A DNA stretch of 64,000 bases from Rhodococcoides fascians A25f (GCF_000760935.2 NZ_CP049744.1:1302001-1366000), one strand, 5' to 3'; counted from the stretch's first letter, positions 8,350 through 16,809 are shown. The notes: generated by a model from the letters alone, not told the origin. Numbers and translations are program-made.

Positions 8350-9230
8350 ACCAGGCTCCTTGTCTTGACGGCGAACAAGCCCTGCGGGCGGGCCTGCAGG
8401 AAGATCACGATGAGGACGAACACGATGACCTTGGCGATCGAGGCCGTGGTGCTGTATTCGATGAACGAGTTGAGAATTCCCAGAGCGAAGGCGGCGATCA
8501 CCGCGCCCTTGATCTGGCCGAGTCCGCCGACGACGACCACGAGGAAGGCGTCGATCAGATAGCTCTGTCCCACAGTGGAACTGGTGGAACCGATCAGAGT
8601 CAGTGCCACGCCCGCGACGCCCGCCAAACCGGAGCCGAGGAAGAACGTCGAGATGTCGGTCCTGCGGCTCGAGATGCCCGAGGTCTCCGCGAGATCGCGG
8701 TTCTGCACCACCGCGCGGATGCGTCGACCCATCGCGGTCTTCTTCAGTGCGATCGACAGCGCGACGACGGCGACGACCGCGAGGACGAGAATGAAGATTC
8801 TGGTCTTGGGCACCACGGCACCGAGAATGTCGACGCCGCCGCTCAGCCATTCCGGGGAGACGACGTTGACCGCCGGAGCGCCGAAGATGTCGCGAGCGAG
8901 CTGCTGCAGGATGAGCCCGACGCCGAACGTGACGAGCAGGGTGTCCAGTGGACGGTGGTACATGCGCTGGATCAGCGTCACCTCGAGCAGCACACCCATC
9001 GCGCCGCCGACGAGGAAGCCGACGATCAGCGAGATGAACAGTGATGCGCCGCCGGTCGAGACGATCTGCTGCACAACGTAGGCCGTGTACGAACCGGCCA
9101 TGATGAACTCGCCGTGCGCCATGTTGATGACGCCCATCTGACCGAACGTCAGTGAGAGCCCGAGGGCGGCGAGCAGAAGAATGGATCCGATCGACAGGCC
9201 GGTGAACAACTGTCCGATCACGACGTCCAT
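8346..9230 (-). CDS. urtB: Urea ABC transporter permease UrtB
   Basis: A 294-residue LivH/UrtB-type permease with the typical opening MDVVIGQLFTGLSIGSILLL and the family motif FGQMGVINMAHGEFIMAGSY. The ATG at 9230 has AAGGAG upstream; the open frame continues upstream but into a hairpin-forming intergenic repeat, so the shorter start is preferred. It lies 72 bp downstream of urtA with the 46-bp hairpin at 9249-9294 in the gap, which may lower its expression relative to the binding protein. Confidence 0.88.
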   Translation of the reverse strand: MDVVIGQLFTGLSIGSILLLAALGLSLTFGQMGVINMAHGEFIMAGSYTAYVVQQIVSTGGASLFISLIVGFLVGGAMGVLLEVTLIQRMYHRPLDTLLVTFGVGLILQQLARDIFGAPAVNVVSPEWLSGGVDILGAVVPKTRIFILVLAVVAVVALSIALKKTAMGRRIRAVVQNRDLAETSGISSRRTDISTFFLGSGLAGVAGVALTLIGSTSSTVGQSYLIDAFLVVVVGGLGQIKGAVIAAFALGILNSFIEYSTTASIAKVIVFVLIVIFLQARPQGLFAVKTRSLV

Positions 9231-9248
9231 GGGGGAGCTCCTTCGGAG

Positions 9249-9294
9249 CATGTGAGTGGAACCTCGTAGCAGGCTACGAAGTTCCACTCACATG
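9249..9294. repeat. CATGTG-type intergenic hairpin, copy 1 (urtA/urtB gap)
   Basis: Two 22-bp arms (9249-9270 and 9273-9294, starting CATGTGAGTGGAAC) are reverse complements with one mismatch around a 2-nt loop. Related hairpins occur at 47108-47153 and 55385-55429. This copy lies inside an operon; the other two lie between convergent genes. There is no poly-T run. It could be an attenuating terminator, a mRNA-stabilising structure protecting the urtA message, or a REP-like element. Confidence 0.8.
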
Positions 9295-9302
9295 GGTGGT
9301 GG

Positions 9303-10580
9303 TCAGTTGAGGTCGGAGGCCCAGTCGTAGGTCTCGAGGAACGGGTCGGGTGCAATTGCTTCGGGCGACTCCCACACCGTGTAGATCAGTCCGTCGGGGC
9401 GGATCTCACCGATGCGGGCGGTCTTGGAGATGTGGTGGTTCTCGCCGTCGATGACGACCTCACCCTCGGGAGCGGCGAAGCTGACGCCGTCGGCCGCGGC
9501 CTGAATGTCGGCCACCGCAAAGGAATCGGCCTTCTCCACGGTGTTCTTCCACAGGTAGACCGACGTGTAGGCGGCTTCCATGGGATCCGAGGTGGGCTTG
9601 TCGGCACCGTACTTCGCCTTGTAGTCGGCGACGAACTTGGTGTTCTCCGGGGAGTCGACGGTCTGGTAGTAGTTCCAGGCGGTCAGCTGGCCCTCGATGT
9701 TCGCGGCTCCGATGCCCGCCACTTCCTCCTCGGCGATGGACACCGAGATGACCGGCATGTCAGCAGCTTTGAGGCCGGCGTTGGTGTACTCGCGGAAGAA
9801 CGCGACGTTGGAGTCGCCGTTGAGAGTGTTGAACACCGCGTCGGCGTCGGCGGAGCGAACCTTGTTGACGATGGTGGAGAAATCGGTCGAGCCGAGCGGG
9901 GTGTAGTCCTCGCCCTTGATCTCGATTCCGTTGGCCGCGGCGTAGGCCTTGATCTCGCGGTTGGCCGTCTGCGGGAAGACGTAGTCGCTACCGACCAAGT
10001 AGAGCGACTTGACGCCCTTCTCTTTCAGGTAGTCCAGGGCCGGAATGATCTGCTGGTTGGTGGTGGCACCGGTGTAGAAGATGTTCTTGGACGCCTCGAG
10101 GCCCTCGTACTGAACGGGGTAGTAGAGGAGAGCGTCGTTGTCCTCGAACACGGGCAGCATCGCCTTGCGCGACGACGAGGTCCAACCACCGAAAACTGCT
10201 GCGACACAATCGCTGCTGATCAGTTTCTCGGCCTTCTCGGCGAACACGGTGGGCTCGGACGCGCCGTCCTCGGCGACGACCTCGATCTGCTTGCCGTTGA
10301 CGCCGCCCGCTGCGTTGATCTGCTCGACGGCCAGCGCGATCGAATCACGCACCGTCACTTCGCTGATCGCCATGGTGCCGGACAGGGAGTTGAGCGAGCC
10401 CACCTTGATGGTGTCACCCGAGGTGTCCACGCACGAGGTGGCGGTACTGCCGCCGCCGTCCGCGGAGGTGGTGTCGCTCGCCTTGCTGCCGCAGGCGGTG
10501 GCGACCAGGCTCAATGCAGCCAGAGCCGCGGGAACGACCATGACGCGCTTGACGGACATGCGCTTCGAGACAGCAGGCAT
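9303..10580 (-). CDS. urtA: Urea ABC transporter substrate-binding lipoprotein UrtA
   Basis: A 425-residue binding lipoprotein. The signal peptide ends in the lipobox LVATAC followed by GSKASD. UrtA-specific stretches include [34 protein letters not shown] and [10 protein letters not shown], which separate urea-binding UrtA from leucine-binding LivK. The ATG at 10580 has GAAAGGG six bases upstream; an internal ATG at 10559 is possible. It is first in the operon urtABCDE plus a GntR gene, all on the minus strand. No urease genes are in the window, so urea breakdown must be encoded elsewhere. Confidence 0.92.
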   Translation of the reverse strand: MPAVSKRMSVKRVMVVPAALAALSLVATACGSKASDTTSADGGGSTATSCVDTSGDTIKVGSLNSLSGTMAISEVTVRDSIALAVEQINAAGGVNGKQIEVVAEDGASEPTVFAEKAEKLISSDCVAAVFGGWTSSSRKAMLPVFEDNDALLYYPVQYEGLEASKNIFYTGATTNQQIIPALDYLKEKGVKSLYLVGSDYVFPQTANREIKAYAAANGIEIKGEDYTPLGSTDFSTIVNKVRSADADAVFNTLNGDSNVAFFREYTNAGLKAADMPVISVSIAEEEVAGIGAANIEGQLTAWNYYQTVDSPENTKFVADYKAKYGADKPTSDPMEAAYTSVYLWKNTVEKADSFAVADIQAAADGVSFAAPEGEVVIDGENHHISKTARIGEIRPDGLIYTVWESPEAIAPDPFLETYDWASDLN

Positions 10581-10599
10581 CTACGGCCCTTTCGGAGTT

Positions 10600-10629
10600 T
10601 GTATACAGAGGTGTATTCGCGATTGCGAA
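10600..10629. promoter_or_regulatory. Candidate operator palindromes in the urtA leader
   Basis: Two palindromes lie 20-50 bp before urtA: TGTATACA (10600-10607), which fits the TnGT...ACnA pattern of FadR-type GntR sites, and TTCGCGATTGCGAA (10616-10629, 5-bp arms around GATT). The GntR gene at the end of the operon is the obvious candidate binder. No clear GlnR motif was recognised. Confidence 0.35.
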
Positions 10630-10722
10630 CAGTAAAGGGAAGTTATTGCGCCGGTATGTTGCGCGGTGACGAGTCTGTTTCCCGCGTTACGTCGACGTAA
10701 AAGCAGCCAAGTGACAATCATC

Positions 10723-10757
10723 CTTGACATTTTTTGACAAGCGGAGTTGACTTTTGG
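10723..10757 (+). promoter_or_regulatory. Conserved 35-bp upstream block, copy 1
   Basis: This block matches 14730-14764 at 30 of 35 positions and lies, like that one, upstream of a membrane-protein gene of the same family. It holds CTTGACA-N5-TGACAAG (an imperfect inverted repeat) followed by a second TTGACTTTTGG. It is probably promoter plus operator. Here no HTH gene follows it. Confidence 0.6.
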
Positions 10758-10787
10758 GTAATCCGTAGCCCAAAGAATGGGTCGATC

Positions 10788-11309
10788 ATGAGTGCATTCG
10801 TCACAGCAGCCCGATTCGTCGGAGACCTCGACGACGAGTTCTATGCCGACGAGCTGCAACGCGACATCTGGAACGAGGCCTCGGCCGTCGGATTTCAGTC
10901 TCTGCTGTGGATCGGACTGATCAGTGGCGCGGTCCTGCCCTACGCGGCGGGTGTCACCGGAGCGTGGATGGCGCTCGGCCTGTTCTTCGTGCTGATCTCC
11001 GTGTCCTTCGCGGTGTTGGGATACGCCAGGCAGCGAGGGATCGACATGTACGCCTCGCAGAAACTTCGACGCTCGCGGATAGCGTTCGCCGGACTGCTCT
11101 TCTTTCTCGCCGGTGCAGGAGCGGCGCTTCGCCTCCTGGCTCACTACGGAGGCGGCAATCTTCAGTCCTTGTGGATCGGGGCTGCGATCGGTGCGCCGGT
11201 GGGGCTCGCGGCTGGAGTGGTGGGTATCAAGAATCGGCGGCGTCGGGTGCAGGAGGCCGAGTGCGCCGCCGAGAAGGCCGAACTGCTCGGGTTCGACCCG
11301 AACAAGTGA
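10788..11309 (+). CDS. Four-helix membrane protein, paralogue of 14977-15459
   Basis: A 173-residue protein starting MSAFVTAARFVGDLDDEFYA at ATG 10788. An acidic, charged N-terminus (DLDDEFYADELQRDIWNEAS) precedes four hydrophobic segments at roughly residues 38-56, 59-80, 96-116 and 123-145, then a basic, charged tail. The N-terminal 40 residues are strikingly similar to the product of 14977-15459, so the two are paralogues. I do not recognise a named family and assign no function. It stands alone behind the conserved 35-bp block, without the small HTH gene that accompanies its paralogue. Confidence 0.8.
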   Translation: MSAFVTAARFVGDLDDEFYADELQRDIWNEASAVGFQSLLWIGLISGAVLPYAAGVTGAWMALGLFFVLISVSFAVLGYARQRGIDMYASQKLRRSRIAFAGLLFFLAGAGAALRLLAHYGGGNLQSLWIGAAIGAPVGLAAGVVGIKNRRRRVQEAECAAEKAELLGFDPNK

Positions 11310-11535
11310 CGTCGATACTGTGAATCGTCCCTAGACCTGGGGTTACAGGGCGTAAGGATACGTAAAGGTATCGGTTTCGATCAGTCCGTTCGCAGATCTG
11401 CCGTCCGGGAGGTATGTTCTGTCCGATGACATCACGATCGTTCGGTGTCAGCGGCTGTTGCAGGGCTGGTCGGACGCGGGTTCGTAACGTGGCCGAGCGT
11501 GCGCCCGATGATAAGAGAGGCTCGGTTCGAGGCCG

Positions 11536-11970
11536 ATGACGATGTGCACTACCAATCCGCCCTTCGTCGTGCCACGAAGTACCAACGAGACCACGTCGGA
11601 CGTTCACCTCACGGTGGAGCACGCTAACAGGGAAGTCGAGGCCGTGCGCAGAGACAAGAGCTACCTCAGACTCGTTGGATCGAGCACGCCGCAGCCCACC
11701 ATCGAGGTTCACGGCGGACCCAAGACCATCACCGTTCACGTCGACAACGTTCTGCCGGGTCAGATGTGCGAGATCCTGCACAACGGCATGCTGTCGCTGA
11801 GCCACCGCGTCACCGTCGGTGACAACATCTCGAGCATCGACATCACCACGTTCGCCCTCAAGCCGGGCGAATACAACGTGTCACTCCGTCTCGACGGACG
11901 CTTGGACTGCGTGACCGAGGCGCAGACCGTCGTCGTCGGCGAGCAGTTGGAAGTTCGACGCAGCTCGTAG
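11536..11970 (+). CDS. Hypothetical protein, 144 residues
   Basis: A soluble protein with no signal peptide or membrane segment. After a variable N-terminus, residues 55-140 read as alternating short beta strands (TIEVHGGPKTITVHVDNVLP, then VSLRLDGRL), suggesting a small beta-sandwich, but I recognise no family. The start at ATG 11536 is uncertain; an ATG two codons downstream is equally possible. The frame has strong GC bias at third positions, which supports coding. The 226 bp upstream hold no clear promoter. It converges on the agmatine deiminase gene. Confidence 0.55.
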   Translation: MTMCTTNPPFVVPRSTNETTSDVHLTVEHANREVEAVRRDKSYLRLVGSSTPQPTIEVHGGPKTITVHVDNVLPGQMCEILHNGMLSLSHRVTVGDNISSIDITTFALKPGEYNVSLRLDGRLDCVTEAQTVVVGEQLEVRRSS

Positions 11971-11989
11971 GAGTTCCGAACGCCGACCG

Positions 11990-13036
11990 TCAGCCGCGAT
12001 CGCGCGCCGACGGTTGGTGCTGGGTGATGCAGTGGATGCCACCGCCTCTCTCGAACAGTAACCTCGCGTCCACGCTCACCACCTTCCTTCCCGGATAGGC
12101 GTCTCGCAATACCGCCGCTGCCTCAACGTCGGCCGGGTCGTCGTAGCTGCAGGCGATCACGCCGCCGTTGACGACGAGATGATTGATGTAGCTGTAGTCG
12201 ACGAATCCATCCGCATCCCGCAACGTCTGCGGAGCCGGCACCTCGACGATGTTCCACTCTTCACCCGAGCCACTGTGCGTGGCGCGCAGAGTGTCGATGA
12301 TCAGCGCGCTGACCTCGTGATCGGGGTGAGCCCGGTCTCGTTGACTGTGCACCAGAACGGTTCCAGGAGACGGGATGGCCGCGACGATGTCGACGTGGCC
12401 ACGGGTGCCGAACCGCATGGAATCACGCGTCAATCCGCGTGGCAGCCAGATGACGTGCTGCGCACCGATGGTCCGCGCCAGCTCCGCCTCGATGTCGGCT
12501 TTCGTCAGGCTCGGATTGCGACCGGGATCGAGTTGCACGGTTTCGGTGACCAGTACCGTGCCCGCGCCGTCGACCGCAATGCCGCCGCCCTCGTTGACGA
12601 TGGGTGACGTAATCCTCTGTACTGCAGCCTGATCGGCGACGAACTCGCCGATGCGGCAGTCCTTGTCCCACTGCGCCCAGTCCTGTGCGCCCCAACCGTT
12701 GAAGATCCAGTCGACGGCAGCAACCGAACCGTCGTCCGCATGAACGAATGTAGGGCCGATGTCGCGCATCCATGCGTCGTTCAGCGGTGCCTCGACGATG
12801 TCGATATCGCGAGAGAGGTACGTCGCGGCCACCGCGCGCTCGGCTGGATCGACGACGACGGTCACCGGCTCGAACTCCGCTACCGCATGCGCGACGGCAG
12901 CCCAGGTGGAGCGGGCCTCGTGCTTGGCTTCCGGATCGTCGCCGAGGGAGTAGCCCTCGCACGGGAACGCCATCCATACCTTGTCCTGCGGTGCCGTCTC
13001 GGACGGCATCGTGTATTGCGTTGCGGCCGTGCTCAC
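11990..13036 (-). CDS. aguA: Agmatine deiminase
   Basis: A 348-residue peptidyl-arginine-deiminase-family enzyme converting agmatine to N-carbamoylputrescine and ammonia. NDAWMRDIGPTFV and the C-terminal GGGIHCITQHQP carry the active-site Asp and nucleophilic Cys. GTG at 13036 overlaps the TGA of the upstream amidase in GTGA, so the two are coupled; an internal ATG gives MPSETAPQDKVWMAFP and is an alternative start. The length fits the family (about 340-370). Confidence 0.92.
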   Translation of the reverse strand: MSTAATQYTMPSETAPQDKVWMAFPCEGYSLGDDPEAKHEARSTWAAVAHAVAEFEPVTVVVDPAERAVAATYLSRDIDIVEAPLNDAWMRDIGPTFVHADDGSVAAVDWIFNGWGAQDWAQWDKDCRIGEFVADQAAVQRITSPIVNEGGGIAVDGAGTVLVTETVQLDPGRNPSLTKADIEAELARTIGAQHVIWLPRGLTRDSMRFGTRGHVDIVAAIPSPGTVLVHSQRDRAHPDHEVSALIIDTLRATHSGSGEEWNIVEVPAPQTLRDADGFVDYSYINHLVVNGGVIACSYDDPADVEAAAVLRDAYPGRKVVSVDARLLFERGGGIHCITQHQPSARDRG

Positions 13037-14019
13037 TTGATCACCGGCGTCGCAGCGTGTCCGTCGCCGTAGGGGGCGTCCGAGCGCACCGGCTCGGTCA
13101 GGCGTGAGTAGGTGTCCGGTCTGCGGGTGAGCAGAAAAGGAAAGAGCTCCAACCATTCTCGACGCTGATCGAGGTCGAGATCTGCGACGAGCACGGCTGG
13201 TTCGTCGCGCGGTGCCTGTACCAGGATGCGGCCGTAGGGATCGGAGATGAACGACGATCCGTAGAACGTGATCTCGCCCTCGTCGCCGCACCGGTTGGGC
13301 ACCACCATGAACAGGCCGTTGGAAATTCCGTGTCCGACGATGACGTGCTGCCACAGCGGTTGGGTGTCGAACGCCGGGAACGACGGCTCGGACCCGATGG
13401 CCGTCGGATACGCGAGTATCTCGGCGCCGCCGAGTGCGTAGCTGCGTGCGACCTCGGGAAACCACTCGTCCCAGCAGGTGGGTAGACCCACCCGGGCACC
13501 ACCGAGTTGCTCCGGTGAGTAGACGGGGTACGGGTCGTCGGCCGGGCCGGGGCGGAAGTAGGTGTCTTCGTAGTAGCCGGCCGAGATGGGGATGTGCAGC
13601 TTGCGGGTTCTGGCCAGAAGTTCGCCGGAAGGGGAGACCATGATGGAGGTGTTGAAGCCCAATCCGTCTGCTGCCTCGGACTTCTCGTACAGCGAGGCAT
13701 GGACCACGATGCCGTTGGCGGCGGCGGCCTCGGCGGCCATACCGAATGTGGGCCCGGTCGTCAGATCCTCGGCCGCGCTGCCGGGGTTCGCACCGGCGGG
13801 GGTGTCGGCCGGGTAGCGCAGCAGGGTGATCTCGGGCAGGAAGACGACCTGCGCCCCGAGGCCTGCGGCTGTGGAAATGGCCTCGAGCAGTTCGCCTTTC
13901 GATGCGGCTGCATCGGGATTCCAGCGATGCTGCACCAGGCCGACCCGCAGTGGCGGCCGATCGGTCGGGGTGGTCCGGGTCAGCGCCTCGGGTGGCGTGA
14001 GGTTCGTGAGGGTCAGCAT
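13033..14019 (-). CDS. aguB: N-carbamoylputrescine amidase
   Basis: A 328-residue carbon-nitrogen hydrolase with the nitrilase triad visible as Glu in FLPEIT, Lys in TRKLHIP and Cys in LPTCWDEWFPE. The CWDEWFPE context is typical of AguB, which releases putrescine, CO2 and ammonia from N-carbamoylputrescine. About 25 extra residues precede the usual start (PPLRVGLVQHRW), so the start may be overlong. It is first in the agu pair, divergent from a TetR gene with a palindrome between them. Confidence 0.9.
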   Translation of the reverse strand: MLTLTNLTPPEALTRTTPTDRPPLRVGLVQHRWNPDAAASKGELLEAISTAAGLGAQVVFLPEITLLRYPADTPAGANPGSAAEDLTTGPTFGMAAEAAAANGIVVHASLYEKSEAADGLGFNTSIMVSPSGELLARTRKLHIPISAGYYEDTYFRPGPADDPYPVYSPEQLGGARVGLPTCWDEWFPEVARSYALGGAEILAYPTAIGSEPSFPAFDTQPLWQHVIVGHGISNGLFMVVPNRCGDEGEITFYGSSFISDPYGRILVQAPRDEPAVLVADLDLDQRREWLELFPFLLTRRPDTYSRLTEPVRSDAPYGDGHAATPVIK

Positions 14020-14035
14020 GCCGATCTCCTGTTAA

Positions 14036-14052
14036 AACGAATGTGATTCGTT
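14036..14052. promoter_or_regulatory. TetR-type operator between aguB and its regulator
   Basis: AACGAAT-GTG-ATTCGTT is a perfect 7-bp inverted repeat with a 3-nt spacer, located 16 bp before aguB and 50 bp before the divergent TetR gene. Position and symmetry fit autoregulation plus control of the agu genes. Confidence 0.6.
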
Positions 14053-14101
14053 AAGTATCGTTGATGTCTGCCCCGAACGCAACGGATACGGGAGAAATGC
14101 T

Positions 14102-14698
14102 GTGGGAAGACCGTCGGCACCCCTTCTCGACGTCGATCGCATCACGACGGCGGCCCTGACTCTCGTCGAAGAGTCGGGTGGATTCACCATGCCTCAGCTG
14201 GCCAAGAAGCTGAAGGTCAGTCCGTCCTCGCTCTACAACCACGTGTCCGGACGTGACGAGATCATCGAGTTGCTGCGGGGTCGGGCGATGTCCGAGGTGG
14301 AGATGCCGGAGGCCGGTACGCCGTGGCGTGAGGCGCTCGCCTGGATCGCGCGCGGGTACCGAAACAGCTACGGGCGCTACCCACGGTTGATCCCACTGCT
14401 GACGGCTCAGGCCGTGAACAGCAGCGCTGCGTTCGGGATGTACAACACGTTGGCGCGGGTGCTGACAGATGCCGGCTTCGCGCCCGCCGACGTGCTCCGC
14501 ATCATCACCGTGCTCGACAGTTTCGTGTTGGGTTCGGCCTTGGATCTGGCAGCTCCCGAAGCACCGTGGCTCAGTAGCCGCGACGTGGAACCGGAACTGA
14601 AAGCTGCACTGGACGCTGCGGGGGAACTGCACGAGCGGTCCGAGGATGCCTTCGAGTTCGGGCTGCAGGCTCTCCTGATGGGCCTCGAGCCGCGGTAG
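14102..14698 (+). CDS. TetR-family regulator of the agmatine genes (inferred)
   Basis: A 198-residue regulator starting MGRPSAPLLDVDRITTAAL at GTG 14102. The HTH is at about residues 30-50 (TMPQLAKKLKVSPSSLYNHV), with tyrosine and histidine in the usual recognition-helix positions. The C-terminal ligand domain is helical and resembles the TetR_C-like group. Divergent from aguB with a shared palindromic operator, so control of agmatine degradation is likely, probably relieved by agmatine or a product. That role is inferred from position. Confidence 0.85.
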   Translation: MGRPSAPLLDVDRITTAALTLVEESGGFTMPQLAKKLKVSPSSLYNHVSGRDEIIELLRGRAMSEVEMPEAGTPWREALAWIARGYRNSYGRYPRLIPLLTAQAVNSSAAFGMYNTLARVLTDAGFAPADVLRIITVLDSFVLGSALDLAAPEAPWLSSRDVEPELKAALDAAGELHERSEDAFEFGLQALLMGLEPR

Positions 14699-14729
14699 CG
14701 ACGCCGCACCATTGTCGATGACAAGAAGG

Positions 14730-14764
14730 CTTGACATTTTCTGACAAGTCGGCTTGACTTTTGG
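14730..14764 (+). promoter_or_regulatory. Conserved 35-bp upstream block, copy 2
   Basis: The sequence has 30 of 35 positions identical to 10723-10757, with TTGACATTTT and TTGACTTTTGG repeated about two helical turns apart and TGACAAG between. It ends directly at the ATG of the small HTH gene, implying a very short or absent leader if the promoter is inside it. It is probably the operator recognised by that HTH protein. Coordinates may be off by one base. Confidence 0.6.
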
Positions 14765-14765
14765 T

Positions 14766-14975
14766 ATGAACAACGCGCTGAGAACCAATGCGGTGCGTGA
14801 ACACCGCAAAGCTGCGCGGCTGACCCAGGCGGAGCTCGGTAAAGCCTGCGGTGTTTCCCGGCAGAGCATCGTCTCCGTCGAAGGCGGCGACTACGCACCG
14901 AGCGTCTACCTGGCACTGAAGCTGGCCGGGGCACTGAACACCACTGTCGAAACATTGTTCGGAAACGAGGAGTGA
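14766..14975 (+). CDS. Small XRE-type HTH regulator
   Basis: A 69-residue single-domain Cro/C1 HTH protein: LTQAELGKACGVSRQSIVSV forms the helix-turn-helix and the rest (YLALKLAGALNTTVETLFG) is the usual fourth and fifth helix. ATG 14766 is chosen over an in-frame TTG four codons upstream, which lies inside the conserved operator block. It is followed after one base by the membrane-protein gene, with GAGGAG near its own stop as the ribosome site. Small XRE proteins paired with small membrane proteins often repress their own operon; that is inference here. Confidence 0.85.
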   Translation: MNNALRTNAVREHRKAARLTQAELGKACGVSRQSIVSVEGGDYAPSVYLALKLAGALNTTVETLFGNEE

Positions 14976-14976
14976 C

Positions 14977-15459
14977 ATGAGCACATTCATCAAGACCATG
15001 CGAATCGTAGGCGATCTGGACGACGAATTCTACGACGACGAACGCCAGCGCGATGTGTGGAACGAGGCCTCCGCCATAGGGTTTCAACTGTTCCTCTGGG
15101 CCGGCCTCATCGGCGGTGCAATTCTGCCATGGGCGGCGAACACGACCGGAGCGTGGATTGCGCTCGGGATTCTCGTCGTCTCCACGCTGATCAGCTTCGC
15201 CACGATCGGCTATTCGGCGGTCCGCGGGGTGAACATCTACACCGCAGCAAAGGCCGGACGGCTCCGAGGGATCATTGTCGGTGTGATCGCAGCAGTCGGC
15301 TACGTCGGAGTCCTCGTCAGACTGCAGCCGGACGTCTACTCGCAGGTGAGCTCGTGGGCAGGCGCAGCCGTGGGTGCGGTGGTCGGGGGCGGCGTCGTCG
15401 CACTGATCATCTGGCAGATGCGTAAGCGCAACGCGCGATTCGAGGCCGAGGAAATCTGA
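14977..15459 (+). CDS. Four-helix membrane protein, paralogue of 10788-11309
   Basis: A 160-residue protein with the same layout as its paralogue: MSTFIKTMRIVGDLDDEFYD, then a charged stretch with WNEASAIGFQ, then four hydrophobic segments (about 38-56, 59-80, 90-110, 123-143) and a basic tail. The shared acidic N-terminus (VGDLDDEFY, QRD, WNEASA) is the strongest conserved part. It forms a two-gene unit with the XRE regulator. No named family recognised; a sensor, transporter accessory or stress role would be guesswork. Confidence 0.82.
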   Translation: MSTFIKTMRIVGDLDDEFYDDERQRDVWNEASAIGFQLFLWAGLIGGAILPWAANTTGAWIALGILVVSTLISFATIGYSAVRGVNIYTAAKAGRLRGIIVGVIAAVGYVGVLVRLQPDVYSQVSSWAGAAVGAVVGGGVVALIIWQMRKRNARFEAEEI

Positions 15460-15560
15460 GCAGCAGTCCTGGGTCGGTCGTCGACGGGTCGCGACTCAGC
15501 GTCGAGGTCCGTCACGTGCTGCCCTCGTGTCGGCATCGTGGCCCGGTGTGCACGCACAGC

Positions 15561-15597
15561 TTGACCTTGACGCAACGTCAATGCAGATCATCGAAGC
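15561..15597 (+). promoter_or_regulatory. MerR-type promoter of the MFS gene, probably leaderless
   Basis: TTGACC (15561-15566) and GATCAT (15586-15591) are 19 bp apart, the elongated spacing typical of MerR-controlled promoters, and the spacer holds the perfect palindrome TTGACG-CAA-CGTCAA (15567-15581). Transcription would start close to the ATG at 15598. A MerR gene follows the MFS gene. Confidence 0.55.
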
Positions 15598-16809
15598 ATG
15601 AGTCGCATCCGTCTTGCTGTTCCGCTGTACATCGGTGGCGCGTCGTTGTCGCTTTTCGGCAACTCGGCCATCACTATCGTCCTGCCCTGGTTGGTGCTGG
15701 CCACGACAGGAAGCCTGGCGTCGGCAGGTCTGATCGCTGCGGCAGCGGGCATCGCAGCGGTGCCGGCAACGTTCGCCGGTGGTCGACTGATCGACCGATT
15801 CGGGGCACGCAACGTGGCCGTCGTCTCCGACCTCGGTAGCGCGACTGCGGTATTCGGCCTGATCGTGGTGAGTGCGACGGTTGGGTTGTCGGTGCCTTGG
15901 TTCGTGGTGCTCGGAGTGGCAGGCGCTGTCTTCGATGTGCCGGGGATGACGGCTCGTCAGGCGATGCTCGCCGACGTCGCGTCGATCTCGGGGACGTCGG
16001 TCACGGCGGTGGCCGGGTTCTTTCAGACCGGTTTCTCGCTGGCGTTCCTGGCCGGACCGGCTCTGGCGGGTCTGCTGTTGAGCATGCTGGATCCGATCGA
16101 CGTCGTGGCCGTCACGGCCGCCTCGTCGGCGGCCGCTGCGGTGCTGACTGCGTTGGTTCCGGTTGTGGGGCAGGCGTTCGCGGCCGGTGCCGCGGGGTCG
16201 GGGAGTGCGCTGGACCTGATCCGTCGCACGCCCGCGCTGCGCGCGATGCTGTTGTTCGCGTTTCTCGCGAGTCTGGTCACCCCGCCGATGATCAGCCTGC
16301 TGTTGCCCGGTCACTTCAACGAGATCGGCGAACCCGGGCAGCTCGGCCTGGCCATGTCGGCGTACGCCGTCGGTGCCTTGGCGGGGTCGGCCTTGTTCGC
16401 TCTTGTGGCCGCCCGATCGCGACGGGCCACGTTCGTGACGGGAATGGCTGCGATGACGATCGGTATCTGGCTGTTCGCACAGCTGCAGGGGTTCTGGATC
16501 GTCGCGGCCGGGATGCTCGTGATGGGTCTCGGATCCGGGCTGTTCGGTCCGATCTGGAATGTCTACGTGGCCGAACAGGTCCCCGCAGATGTTCGGGGGC
16601 GCGTCCTCGGCTGGTTGAACATGAGCGGGCTCGTGGCCGGTCCGATGGGGTTGGGACTGATGTCGGTGGTGCTCCTCGGCGGCGATCTCGGTCTCGGGGC
16701 CGTCGTCATGGGAGTCGGATGGACAGCTGTTGCTGCCTATGCGGTGCTGAGTCCGGGTGCGCGTGAGCTGACCGAACCGGTGCAGCACTCTGCCGGAGTG
16801 GACGGTTGA
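15598..16809 (+). CDS. MFS transporter (drug-efflux-like)
   Basis: A 403-residue polytopic protein with about twelve hydrophobic segments, a GGRLIDRFGARN loop between helices 2 and 3 (the MFS motif-A region) and a repeat of the fold in the second half. It is most like proton-driven exporters; substrate unknown. The start is ATG 15598, which coincides with the predicted transcription start. The MerR gene downstream and the elongated promoter spacer suggest induction by an exported compound. Confidence 0.83.
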   Translation: MSRIRLAVPLYIGGASLSLFGNSAITIVLPWLVLATTGSLASAGLIAAAAGIAAVPATFAGGRLIDRFGARNVAVVSDLGSATAVFGLIVVSATVGLSVPWFVVLGVAGAVFDVPGMTARQAMLADVASISGTSVTAVAGFFQTGFSLAFLAGPALAGLLLSMLDPIDVVAVTAASSAAAAVLTALVPVVGQAFAAGAAGSGSALDLIRRTPALRAMLLFAFLASLVTPPMISLLLPGHFNEIGEPGQLGLAMSAYAVGALAGSALFALVAARSRRATFVTGMAAMTIGIWLFAQLQGFWIVAAGMLVMGLGSGLFGPIWNVYVAEQVPADVRGRVLGWLNMSGLVAGPMGLGLMSVVLLGGDLGLGAVVMGVGWTAVAAYAVLSPGARELTEPVQHSAGVDG

